Origin: Phytoactinopolyspora halotolerans
GTDB taxonomy: Bacteria > Actinomycetota > Actinomycetes > Jiangellales > Jiangellaceae
DNA length: 64,000 nt
Direction: 5' to 3'
Assembly: GCF_010550675.1 (NCBI RefSeq)
Contig: NZ_JAAGOA010000002.1
Coordinates: forward strand, 310,001-374,000
Shown: in pieces, positions 23,816-31,766 of the stretch
Position numbering within the stretch: the stretch's first letter is position 1
Layout of the letters: each line of letters starts with the position of its first letter
Notes under the pieces: model-generated
What the model was told of the DNA's origin: nothing
The model's database searches: none
What the model saw: only the letters and a program-made list of their open reading frames with translations
Program-made: the position numbers and the translations under genes

Positions 23816-24040
23816 ATGGGAGTGCAGAAGGCCGTATATGTCCGCGAAGAGGATGTCCAGCTGTGGCGGCGCGCGGAGGCGTACGCGAAGGCGCGGCGGC
23901 TGAGCATGTCTGCACTGGTGATGACGGCGCTCGAGCAGTTCCTCGCCGACGCCGGCGATACCCCCGTGCCGCGGCCTCGCGGCGGCGCCGATGGCGCTCC
24001 GGAGGCCGGGCAGTCCGAGGCTCAACGTGACGCCCCGTGA
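23816..24040 (+). CDS. Small RHH-like DNA-binding protein
   Basis: The 74-aa protein has KAVYVREEDVQLWRRAEAYA followed by RLSMSALVMTALEQFLAD, the strand-helix-helix pattern of CopG/Arc-type proteins. A disordered Pro/Gly/Ala-rich tail follows. No toxin partner is adjacent. No ribosome site is visible; TATACG about 20 bp upstream may be a -10 element for a leaderless message. Confidence 0.6.
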   Translation: MGVQKAVYVREEDVQLWRRAEAYAKARRLSMSALVMTALEQFLADAGDTPVPRPRGGADGAPEAGQSEAQRDAP

Positions 24041-24041
24041 G

Positions 24042-24821
24042 TCAGGAGTCGGGCCAGGGATATCCGGACGTGATCGCGGTCAGCCGGACCACGGTGTCGA
24101 ACAGGGCGTCGCGTCCCTCAGGTCCGATGAAGCTGAAATGGCCGTACGTCTCCAGCGTGACAAAGCCGTGCAGCATGGACCAGGCGGTCAAGCAGGCCTG
24201 GAAGAACTCCGGTGGCAACGGCCCCGCGCCCGCCGGGGTCATGACCTCGTCCTCGTCCTTTGCCGGCTTGTGTAGTGAGGGATGTGCCTGGGCGATGATC
24301 GGTGAACCCAGCATGCCGCGCTGGTCGGCGTCGAGGAACATCGCCTTCAGCTGCATCATCGCACGTTGGGCCGCCTCCGTCGTCGGTCCCTCCTCGGGGG
24401 CGATGTAGCCGGGCACCGGCAGGCCGAAGATCAGCGCGAAGCGCTGCGGGTCGCGGTTGGCCCACGCACGGTACGCCGCGGCGACGGCGTAGAAGCGGCC
24501 AGGCAGGTCTTCAGGGTCGACCGCTTCCCGGGCGTCGGCGACCTTGTCGCCGAGATCGTCGTACGCGTCGACGATCATCGCGGTCAGCAGCTCGTCCCGG
24601 TCGTTGAAGTATCGATACAGCGCTGGAGCGGTCATGCCCATCTCGCGAGCGATGTCGGAGAACCTCAGGTCGGTCCGGCCTTGCTCGTGCATCAGCCGTA
24701 GGGCCGTCTCCTTGATCTCCTCGATGGTCGCGGCACGGGCGCGCTCCCGCCGGGACGGTCGCGCCTCGGATGCGACGTCCGGCGGCTCGGACGCGCCGGG
24801 TCCGGTCTGCGATGTGTCCAC
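24042..24821 (-). CDS. TetR-family repressor of the MMPL transporter
   Basis: The 259-aa protein has a typical N-terminal HTH (FSDIAREMGMTAPALYRYFNDRDELL). The C-terminal ligand domain belongs to the WHG-type family by its AWANRDPQRFALIFGLPVPG segment. It is transcribed divergently from an MMPL exporter, and a perfect dyad lies between them. The likely role is ligand-relieved repression of the exporter and of itself. Confidence 0.92.
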   Translation of the reverse strand: MDTSQTGPGASEPPDVASEARPSRRERARAATIEEIKETALRLMHEQGRTDLRFSDIAREMGMTAPALYRYFNDRDELLTAMIVDAYDDLGDKVADAREAVDPEDLPGRFYAVAAAYRAWANRDPQRFALIFGLPVPGYIAPEEGPTTEAAQRAMMQLKAMFLDADQRGMLGSPIIAQAHPSLHKPAKDEDEVMTPAGAGPLPPEFFQACLTAWSMLHGFVTLETYGHFSFIGPEGRDALFDTVVRLTAITSGYPWPDS

Positions 24822-24878
24822 GTGACGTGTCTCCTCAGATGAACGTTCGGTTAAGCATCGTTACAGAAGTGAAGGCCC

Positions 24879-24921
24879 TTGACAAGTTCGAGTGTACTGG
24901 CGAATAGTTATGAGCCATAAC
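24879..24921 (+). promoter_or_regulatory. Promoter and TetR operator of the MMPL gene
   Basis: TTGACA (24879-24884) is followed after 18 bp by AATAGT (24903-24908). The perfect dyad GTTATG-AGC-CATAAC (24907-24921) overlaps the end of the -10 element. Bound TetR would block RNA polymerase. Confidence 0.65.
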
Positions 24922-24979
24922 AGATGTGACTGCGCATTAGCTACGTCACGCTCCATCTCGGCACTAACAGGGGATCACC

Positions 24980-27229
24980 ATGAGTACCTCCACCTCCACG
25001 CCTGACCGGAGGGAGCCCGCACCGCCACGGCCTGGACCGCTCGGCAGACTCGCCGGCGTGGCGTTCCGTCGTCGGGGCCGTGTGGTCGTCGGCTGGATCG
25101 TCGCGATCGCCGCCGCCGTCGGACTCTCCGCCGCGTTCGCCGGTGATTTCGCGGCCGACTACTCCGCGCCAGGTTCCGACTCCAAGCAGGCACAGGACCT
25201 GCTCAGCGACCGGTTCCCCGCCTTCGCCGGGGACACCGTGGACGTCGTGGTCCGCGCCGACGATGTCACCTCTGCGGACGTGCGGGCCGACGTCGACGAA
25301 CTGCTCGGCGAACTTGCCGCGGCCGATCACGTGGCCTCGGTGGGCGACCCGTACCAAGAGCCGGGCGGCGTCTCCGAGGACGGGCGGACCCTCATCACGC
25401 AGCTCAGATTGACCTATGAGAACGGGGCGAACGTCCCGCACGAAGCCAGTGAACAGTTGCTGGCGGCGGCCGACGAGGCGGAGCGCCCCGGCCTTGACGT
25501 GGCGCTCGGCGGGCAGTCGATCCAGCTCGCAGAGCAGGGCGAAATCGGTTCCGAGGGCATCGCGCTGGTCGCCGCGGCCTTCATTCTGCTGTTCACCTTC
25601 GGCTCCGTGGTGGCCGCCGGGCTGCCGCTGTTGGTGGCGATCTCGGGCCTCGGCGTCAGCGCCATGGCGACGGGTCTGGTCGCCGCCGTGATCGACGTAC
25701 CGGACTGGTCGACCGCGCTGGCCACCATGCTGGGCATCGCGCTGGGGATCGACTACGTGCTGCTCATGGTCACCCGCTATCGCGAATGGAGGCTCGTGGG
25801 CCTGGACTCGGAGCGGGCCACCGTCGCGACCCTGGATACCGCTGGGCGTGCGGTGCTGGTGGCCGGTACCACCGTCGTCGTCAGCATGCTCGGCCTGTTC
25901 GCGATGGGGCTGTCGTTCATGCGCGGCGCCGCCGCGGTGACGATCGTCGCCGTCGTGATCGTGATGGTCGCGGCGGTGACCCTCTTCCCCGCGCTGCTCG
26001 GATACCTCGGCACCCACATCGAGAAGCTGCGGCTGCCGCTGGGGCGGCGCAGGCAGGCGCAGGTCGCCGAGGGCGGCCATGTGGCGGCCTCACGGGGGTG
26101 GACGTGGTGGGGCCGCGTCGTCGACCGGCACAGCGCGATCGCCACGGTCGTCGGGGTCGCGGTCCTGCTTGCGCTGGCGGCCCCGTTCCTCGGTGCCCGG
26201 TTCGGGTTCCCCGACGCCGGCAACGAGGCGGAGGAGAAGTCCGTCCGGCATGCCTACGACATGACCGCCGAGGCGTTCGGCAGCGGGGCCAACGGGCCGC
26301 TGCTGCTTGCCGCCGATATCTCCGGCTCCGACGCCGCCGCCCTCGAGTCCGTCGCCCAGCAGATCGCCTCGACCGAGGGCGTGGCCTCAGTGAGCCCGCC
26401 GGTGTTGAACGAGGCCGGGGATACTGCCGTGTTCACCGTGATTCCGACGACGGGTCCGCAGGACGACGCCACGGCGGACCTGGTGCACACGCTCCGCGAC
26501 GACGTGGTTCCGGTGGCGACCGACGGAACCGGGCTGGAGATCTACGTCGGCGGCATCACGGCGACGAACATCGACTCGACGGACAACGTGGTCGACCGGC
26601 TGCCGCTGCTGATCGGCGGCGTGGTGCTGCTGTCGATGGTGTTGCTGCTGGTGGCGTTCCGTAGCATCGCGATCCCGATCACCGCGGCGGTGATGAACCT
26701 GCTCTCCGTCGCGGCGGCCTATGGCGTGGTCGCGCTGGCTCTCGACGGGGGCTGGTTCGGTCAGTTGATCGGCATCGACACGGCGACACCGATGCCGGCG
26801 TTCATCCCGGTACTGATCTTCGCCGTACTGTTCGGGCTCTCGATGGACTACGAAGTGTTCCTCATGAGCCGGATGCGCGAGTCCTGGGTGCGGAGCGGAA
26901 GCAACGCGCGGGCCATCGTGGAAGGGCTGACGGGGACCGGACGGGTGATCACCGCGGCCGCCGCGATCATGATCGCCGTGTTCGCCGCCTTCATCCCCAG
27001 CGAGGAGGTGTTCCTCAAGGTGATCGGTGTAGGCATGGCCGCCGCGATCCTGGTGGACGCCACCGTCGTGCGGATGCTCTTGGTGCCCGCGGTGATGCAC
27101 CTGTTCGGCCGGCGCAACTGGTGGCTGCCGGCGTCGTGGGAGCGGCGGCTGCCGCAGTTGCACGTCGAAGGCCGTCCCGAGGTGCACATGCCCGCGCCCG
27201 CGGAGAAGGACCTGCAGCCGGTCAGCTGA
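24980..27229 (+). CDS. MMPL-family RND exporter
   Basis: The 749-aa inner-membrane protein has two repeats of one helix, an extracellular domain and a five- to six-helix bundle. Each repeat carries the RND proton-relay Asp-Tyr pair: LGIALGIDYVLLMVTRY in the first and FGLSMDYEVFLMSRMRE in the second. MMPL proteins export lipids or hydrophobic drugs using the proton gradient. The divergent TetR and the operator over its promoter predict induction by a substrate. Confidence 0.93.
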   Translation: MSTSTSTPDRREPAPPRPGPLGRLAGVAFRRRGRVVVGWIVAIAAAVGLSAAFAGDFAADYSAPGSDSKQAQDLLSDRFPAFAGDTVDVVVRADDVTSADVRADVDELLGELAAADHVASVGDPYQEPGGVSEDGRTLITQLRLTYENGANVPHEASEQLLAAADEAERPGLDVALGGQSIQLAEQGEIGSEGIALVAAAFILLFTFGSVVAAGLPLLVAISGLGVSAMATGLVAAVIDVPDWSTALATMLGIALGIDYVLLMVTRYREWRLVGLDSERATVATLDTAGRAVLVAGTTVVVSMLGLFAMGLSFMRGAAAVTIVAVVIVMVAAVTLFPALLGYLGTHIEKLRLPLGRRRQAQVAEGGHVAASRGWTWWGRVVDRHSAIATVVGVAVLLALAAPFLGARFGFPDAGNEAEEKSVRHAYDMTAEAFGSGANGPLLLAADISGSDAAALESVAQQIASTEGVASVSPPVLNEAGDTAVFTVIPTTGPQDDATADLVHTLRDDVVPVATDGTGLEIYVGGITATNIDSTDNVVDRLPLLIGGVVLLSMVLLLVAFRSIAIPITAAVMNLLSVAAAYGVVALALDGGWFGQLIGIDTATPMPAFIPVLIFAVLFGLSMDYEVFLMSRMRESWVRSGSNARAIVEGLTGTGRVITAAAAIMIAVFAAFIPSEEVFLKVIGVGMAAAILVDATVVRMLLVPAVMHLFGRRNWWLPASWERRLPQLHVEGRPEVHMPAPAEKDLQPVS

Positions 27230-27243
27230 CCGCCCCTCCCTCC

Positions 27244-27298
27244 CCATGATCATGAACACTTTCCGTTCACATAGCACGGTTCGTGTTCATGATCATGG
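27244..27298. terminator. 16-bp perfect hairpin after MMPL gene
   Basis: CCATGATCATGAACAC (27244-27259) and its exact reverse complement (27283-27298) are separated by 23 nt. It lies between two convergent genes and probably ends both transcripts. A hairpin with related GATCAT ends follows transketolase (57780-57829). Confidence 0.75.
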
Positions 27299-27311
27299 TC
27301 GAGGGGCGGGG

Positions 27312-27785
27312 TCAGTCCTTGCGTTCGAAGGTCTCGACCGGTCGGCCTGGGCGCCAGAGCTGGATCAACATCCCGGTCCGGCTCTCGTTCAGGCCGGCCA
27401 GCACGACGTCGTCGATCTCCATCAGGAACAGATGGAACGCCCCCGGTGCATTGACGGGATGCTCGAGATACTCGTCGAACCGCTCCGGCGGAACCTCCAC
27501 CGCACGGCCGGAGATCCTCGCGTCGCCGCCCTCCATGGACCCGTCGCCCGGGTTGGAATGCAGCGCATAACGCGGATCCCGCTGCAGGTCTTTCGCCTTC
27601 ATCGCGTTGAGCATCGAGCCGATGGTCAGGTGATCGCCGTGGAAATCGACCTCGGTGCCGCTGACCCGAGGTGCCCCGCCGCGGCGGAGCGTCGCCAGGA
27701 CATGGTGCTTGGTGAACTCGAGACGCGCGCGGACGGCGGCCGCCAGCTCGGGCGCCTCGACGGAGAACTGTTTCCAGGTTGCCAT
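27312..27785 (-). CDS. Pyridoxamine 5'-phosphate oxidase-fold (flavin-binding) protein
   Basis: The 157-aa protein has the split-barrel pattern: HHVLATLRRGGAPRVSGTEV, then the GSMLNAMKAKDLQRDPRYAL strand-helix, and ISGRAVEVPPERFDEY. These are features of the PNPOx/F420-type reductase fold. Whether FMN or F420 is bound cannot be told. MATWKQF was chosen as the start. It is divergent from a WYL regulator, a pairing common in actinobacteria. Confidence 0.85.
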   Translation of the reverse strand: MATWKQFSVEAPELAAAVRARLEFTKHHVLATLRRGGAPRVSGTEVDFHGDHLTIGSMLNAMKAKDLQRDPRYALHSNPGDGSMEGGDARISGRAVEVPPERFDEYLEHPVNAPGAFHLFLMEIDDVVLAGLNESRTGMLIQLWRPGRPVETFERKD

Positions 27786-27809
27786 GCCTCCACTGTGCGC
27801 GCGCATTCT

Positions 27810-27824
27810 TGACATCTTGTGTCA
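27810..27824. promoter_or_regulatory. Inverted repeat TGACA-N5-TGTCA, likely WYL-regulator operator
   Basis: TGACA (27810-27814) and TGTCA (27820-27824) form a dyad in the 63-bp gap between the divergent PNPOx-like and WYL genes. TTGACA at 27809 may also serve as a -35 box. The position suits a regulator of both genes. Confidence 0.6.
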
Positions 27825-27848
27825 GTGTCTTGGCGTAGATTCTCGGAT

Positions 27849-28844
27849 ATGCGAGCGAGCCGGTTGATGTCGATCCTCTTTCTGCTGCAGCAGCGCCGCG
27901 GCACGACGGCTGCCGCGCTGGCCGAGGAGCTCGAGGTCTCGGTTCGTACGATCTACCGGGACATCGCCGCCCTGCAGGCTGCCGGGGTGCCGTTGTGGGC
28001 GGAGCCGGGGCCGGGCGGCGGGATACGGTTGGTGGATGGGTGGCGCACCCGGCTCGACGGCCTGACCGGCGACGAAGCGGCCGCGCTTTTCTTGGCCGGG
28101 GCGCCCACCGCCGTCTCCGACCTGGGCCTGGGTGCGGTGCTCACGGCGGCCGAATCGAAGGTGATCGCCACGCTCCCGCCAGAGCTGCGCGGCCGCGCCG
28201 GCCGCTTGCGCGAGCGGTTCCATCTGGACGCGCCCGGGTGGTTCGGACAGGAGGAGACGCCGGAGCATCTGGCGACGGTGGCCGATGCGGTCTGGTCCGG
28301 GCGGCGGCTGGACATCACCTACCGGCGAGGCGAGCGGGAGGTGGAGCGCCGCCTGAGCCCGCTCGGCCTGGTGCTCAAGGCCGGCACGTGGTATCTCGTG
28401 GCAGGGCTCGAGGATCAGACCCGGACGTATCGCCTCGGCAGGATCGCATCGGCAACCACGCGTGACGAACCCGTGGTGCGGCCACCGGGGTTCGACCTCG
28501 CTTCCTGGTGGGCCGCCTCGGCAGCAGAATTCGATCGGTCGTTGCTCAGGTTCACCTGCCGGGTGCGGTTGTCTCCGCACGCGTTCCGATTCCTCCGCCA
28601 CTACGTCAGTGTCGCGTCGTATCAGGCCGCGGCGGCGTCCGCCGGTCCGCCCGACGACGACGGCTGGCGTGAGGTGACTCTGCCGACCGAGGGCGAGAAC
28701 GTCGCCGCCACTCAGCTCATCTGTCTGGCACCCGGCGTCGAGGTGCTGGAGCCGTCGTCGTTGCGGGAGTCGCTGCGCGACGTCGGAAGACGGCTCGCCG
28801 AACGGAACGGTGCGCGGCCAGCCGGCATGGATGCGCCGCAATGA
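27849..28844 (+). CDS. WYL-domain (YafY-type) transcriptional regulator
   Basis: The 331-aa protein has an N-terminal DeoR-like HTH (TTAAALAEELEVSVRTIYRDI) and a WYL domain. The WYL core reads LVLKAGTWYLVAGLEDQTRTYRLGRI, with the usual Trp-Tyr-Leu. A WCX-like tail ends near LRESLRDVGRRLAE. WYL domains sense nucleic acids or small ligands. The ATG at 27849 was chosen. The dyad just upstream suggests control of the divergent flavin-binding gene. Confidence 0.9.
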   Translation: MRASRLMSILFLLQQRRGTTAAALAEELEVSVRTIYRDIAALQAAGVPLWAEPGPGGGIRLVDGWRTRLDGLTGDEAAALFLAGAPTAVSDLGLGAVLTAAESKVIATLPPELRGRAGRLRERFHLDAPGWFGQEETPEHLATVADAVWSGRRLDITYRRGEREVERRLSPLGLVLKAGTWYLVAGLEDQTRTYRLGRIASATTRDEPVVRPPGFDLASWWAASAAEFDRSLLRFTCRVRLSPHAFRFLRHYVSVASYQAAAASAGPPDDDGWREVTLPTEGENVAATQLICLAPGVEVLEPSSLRESLRDVGRRLAERNGARPAGMDAPQ

Positions 28845-28961
28845 AGGCTGTGCGGTGACGAAGGCTGTGCCGCGCGACCGTTGCCGGTAGCCAAGCGTCG
28901 CAAGTGCGCTCACACTGAGGTCAGGGCCAGGGGACGTGCAGCATGCAACGGGGGAGGCGAC

Positions 28962-29390
28962 ATGTCGGGTTGGCCGAACGGCGCCCCGATCGAGGGCGAC
29001 GCGGCGCGCCGGACGCGGACCGTCCGCGCCGAGGACATCGAGTTGTTCACCCGCATCACGGGGGACCGCAATCCACTCCATTACGACGACGCGGCGGCGC
29101 GCGGATCGCGGTTCGGCGAGATCATCGTGCAGGGTGGTGTGACGTCCGGCATTCTCAACGCCGTTGTGGCCGAGGATCTGCCCGGTCCCGGTACCGTCTT
29201 TCTCGAAGTCCACTGGAAGTTCCTGGCACCGGTACGACCCGGTGACGAGGTCACCGGAGAGGTCGAGGTGCTTCAGGTGCGCGCGGACAAGCCGATCGCC
29301 ACGTTGCACACGACGGTGACGCGCGGCGACGGGACAGTCGTCCTCGACGGAACCGCGGTGACCTACACCTCTGAGCTGGGCGATCGGTAG
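28962..29390 (+). CDS. MaoC-like hot-dog enoyl-CoA hydratase
   Basis: The 142-aa protein carries the hydratase-2 motif FTRITGDRNPLHYDDAAAR, with catalytic Asp and His, and IIVQGGVTSGILNAV typical of (R)-specific enoyl-CoA hydratases. It likely hydrates a trans-2-enoyl-CoA. GGGGAGG precedes the ATG. It stands alone between the WYL regulator and the convergent efflux gene. Confidence 0.88.
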   Translation: MSGWPNGAPIEGDAARRTRTVRAEDIELFTRITGDRNPLHYDDAAARGSRFGEIIVQGGVTSGILNAVVAEDLPGPGTVFLEVHWKFLAPVRPGDEVTGEVEVLQVRADKPIATLHTTVTRGDGTVVLDGTAVTYTSELGDR

Positions 29391-29416
29391 GGCTTGTCGG
29401 TCAGCACACGCATTTC

Positions 29417-30604
29417 TTAGGTGAGCTCTGCACGGTTGCCGGTGACAAGCCGACGGAAGCGCAGAATCAGGCCGAGCGTGAGCGTGATGAGGGCGGCTCC
29501 GGCACAGAAGGGACCGCGCTCGGCAAGACCTGTGTTGAGCGTGGCTGCGGCCATGACGGGACCGACGGTCGCGCCGACGTTGAGGGCTGCGGTCGCATAG
29601 GAGCCGGCCATGGTAGGCGCCTCCGCGGCCTCGTGCAGCACCCGCGCGATCAGCGTGCTCCCGACGGCGAAGGAGAGCGCACCCTGAGTGAACGCGAGCG
29701 TGAGCACGGCCACTGGGTAGTCGGCCATGAGAGCCAACGCGATCCACCCGACCAAGAGCAGCGGACCCCCGGCCGCGACGACGACGCCGGGACGATGGTC
29801 GGACAGCCGCCCGGCGACGTTGACGCCGACGAACGACCCTAGTCCGAACAGCACCAGCACCACCGAGATCCACAGGTCGTCGAGGTGGGCGACGTCGGTG
29901 ACGACTGGGGCGAGGAAGGTGAAAGCGCCGAAGGTGGCGGCATTGACGAGTGCGCCCAGCAACATGACCAGGAGCAGCCTGGGCCGCCGCAGCTGGGCCA
30001 GCTCTCGACCGAGATCAGGGCCGCTGCCCGTGTCGTCGCCAGGGCCGTCGAGCGGTTCGGTTCTGGTGGGAATGCCCCGCACGACGCCGAGCGCGGACGG
30101 CAGGCAGAGCAGGGCAACCGCCCAGAACGTGGCGCGCCAGTCGAACAATGCCCCGAGTAGCGCGCCGCCCGGTACCCCGGCGATGGTGGCGACCGTGACG
30201 CCTGCCAGCAGGACCGCCAGGGCACGGCCCTTCCGATCGGCGGGGACCAACTCGGCGGCCGTGGTCAGGGCGACGGCCAGGAAGCCCGCATTCGCGAGCG
30301 CCGCGATGATCCGAGTGATGAACAGAACAGCGAAATCCTCGGTCATGGCGCCGATGACGTGGACGATCAGGAAGAGGCCGATGAATGCGAGCAGGCTCGT
30401 CCGTCGTGGCCAGTTGCGTGCGAGACCCGCCATCAGTGGGGCACCCAGCACCATGCCGATAGCGAACGCGGAGGTGAGCAGACCCGCTGTCCCGAGGGAG
30501 ATGTCGAGGTCTGCGGCGATGTCCGGCAATAGGCCGGCGAGCATGAATTCCGAGGTGCCCATGGCGAAGACAGCCACGGCAAGGAAATAGAGAGGGAGAG
30601 GCAT
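29417..30604 (-). CDS. MFS efflux transporter, Cmx/CmrA chloramphenicol type
   Basis: The 395-aa protein has 12 predicted membrane segments. The N-terminus YFLAVAVFAMGTSEFMLAGL and the loop LTSAFAIGMVLGAPLMAG follow the DHA1 chloramphenicol exporters of actinobacteria (Cmx/CmrA). Drug specificity is inferred from the resemblance and not proven. A near-palindrome, GATGAGACGTCTCGTC (30633-30648), lies 29 bp before the start and may be an operator. Confidence 0.82.
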   Translation of the reverse strand: MPLPLYFLAVAVFAMGTSEFMLAGLLPDIAADLDISLGTAGLLTSAFAIGMVLGAPLMAGLARNWPRRTSLLAFIGLFLIVHVIGAMTEDFAVLFITRIIAALANAGFLAVALTTAAELVPADRKGRALAVLLAGVTVATIAGVPGGALLGALFDWRATFWAVALLCLPSALGVVRGIPTRTEPLDGPGDDTGSGPDLGRELAQLRRPRLLLVMLLGALVNAATFGAFTFLAPVVTDVAHLDDLWISVVLVLFGLGSFVGVNVAGRLSDHRPGVVVAAGGPLLLVGWIALALMADYPVAVLTLAFTQGALSFAVGSTLIARVLHEAAEAPTMAGSYATAALNVGATVGPVMAAATLNTGLAERGPFCAGAALITLTLGLILRFRRLVTGNRAELT

Positions 30605-30980
30605 CGAGTGACTCCGTGGTGATGAGAGATCGGATGAGACGTCTCGTCACCGCGGCCAGCCGCGCAAGAAGACTCGCCCCGGTCCGCAGTTGCCGTTCCG
30701 GGCGCTAATGCATCAGTGGTTCAAGGGGCTGACGGGGTGACCGAAAGCCCCCACCTCGAATGACTCTGGACTCGACACGGCATGGACGGTACCGGATCGG
30801 CGCGCGCACGGCACGTCGTTTTCCTCGGGTCCACGGACCAGCGGAGCCCGGCGCAGGAAAAACAACGCGGCTCCGATCACTCTCCAGGTGCCCCCTGTTT
30901 CCTGGTCAGGTTTCGCATGGAAGTGTGTGAGACGTTCCACGCGCAACGCCAAGGCAGGAGGCGATGATGGCGGCCGACGC
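30605..30980. other. Divergent intergenic region of cmx-like and APH-like genes
   Basis: About 375 bp hold no convincing gene. Near the efflux gene is the 16-bp near-palindrome at 30633-30648. Near the kinase gene is a ribosome site (AGGAGG) that serves a six-codon mini-ORF (30964-30984) whose ATGA overlaps the kinase start. No other clear signal was seen. Confidence 0.5.
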
Positions 30981-31766
30981 ATGAACGGCGAGGTCGAACA
31001 CGTCATGACCGGTGGCGTGGTCAACGAGGTCGTCCGAGTGGGGAATACCGTACGACGTTCCACGGGCCCGTGGACGCCGTCGGTGCATGCGCTGCTCAGG
31101 CACTTGGAGTCTGTCGGTTTCCCATACTCGCCCAGAGTTCTGGGATTCGACGACCAGGGACGTGAGGTCCTGACGTATATCGAGGGTGAACCGGCTCTGC
31201 GGCCCTGGCCGTCAGTCATGCGTTCTGACGGCGGTCTACGCGAGATGGGGCGGATACTTCGGGAGTTGACACAGGCCGTGGAAGACTTCGTACCTCCAGC
31301 TGACCCGGTGTGGCGGACCGAGCCGGTTTCGGGATCCACGTCGATGCGCCACGGCGACGTCGGGCCGTGGAACACGATCTGGAAAGGCGACCGACTGGTG
31401 GGCCTGGTTGACTGGGATTTCGCGGAGCCCGCGCCACCGTTGTGGGATCTTGCCCAGGCGGCTTGGTATGGGGTGCCGATCTTTGGCGGTGAGAACCGTC
31501 ACCGTGAGTGCGGTTTCGATACTGAGCCGGATCTTCGACATCGGCTGAAAGTGCTGTGCGGAGCGTATGGGGCTGATGCGGAAACGGTCTTGGACGCTCT
31601 TCGCGACCTGCAGGCCGTCGAGCAGGAACGGGTGGTCAGCTTGTCCGCGCAGGGGATTCACCCGTTCACCGTCTTCGCCGCCCGCGGCGATGTCGAGGAC
31701 CTCGATGCAGAGGCGGCCGAGCTGGCCGCCCTGCGCGGCCCAGATGGCCCGTTCGGCGGGCTCTAA
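30981..31766 (+). CDS. APH-type phosphotransferase
   Basis: The 261-aa protein is of the aminoglycoside phosphotransferase/choline kinase fold. The catalytic loop is MRHGDVGPWNTIWKGD and the metal motif is GLVDWDFAEP. The N-lobe is short compared with classical resistance enzymes. The true substrate is unknown; many such genes phosphorylate metabolites rather than drugs. Its start overlaps a six-codon ORF that has the only good ribosome site, so translation is probably coupled. The 3' end overlaps the convergent gene by 4 nt. Confidence 0.8.
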   Translation: MNGEVEHVMTGGVVNEVVRVGNTVRRSTGPWTPSVHALLRHLESVGFPYSPRVLGFDDQGREVLTYIEGEPALRPWPSVMRSDGGLREMGRILRELTQAVEDFVPPADPVWRTEPVSGSTSMRHGDVGPWNTIWKGDRLVGLVDWDFAEPAPPLWDLAQAAWYGVPIFGGENRHRECGFDTEPDLRHRLKVLCGAYGADAETVLDALRDLQAVEQERVVSLSAQGIHPFTVFAARGDVEDLDAEAAELAALRGPDGPFGGL

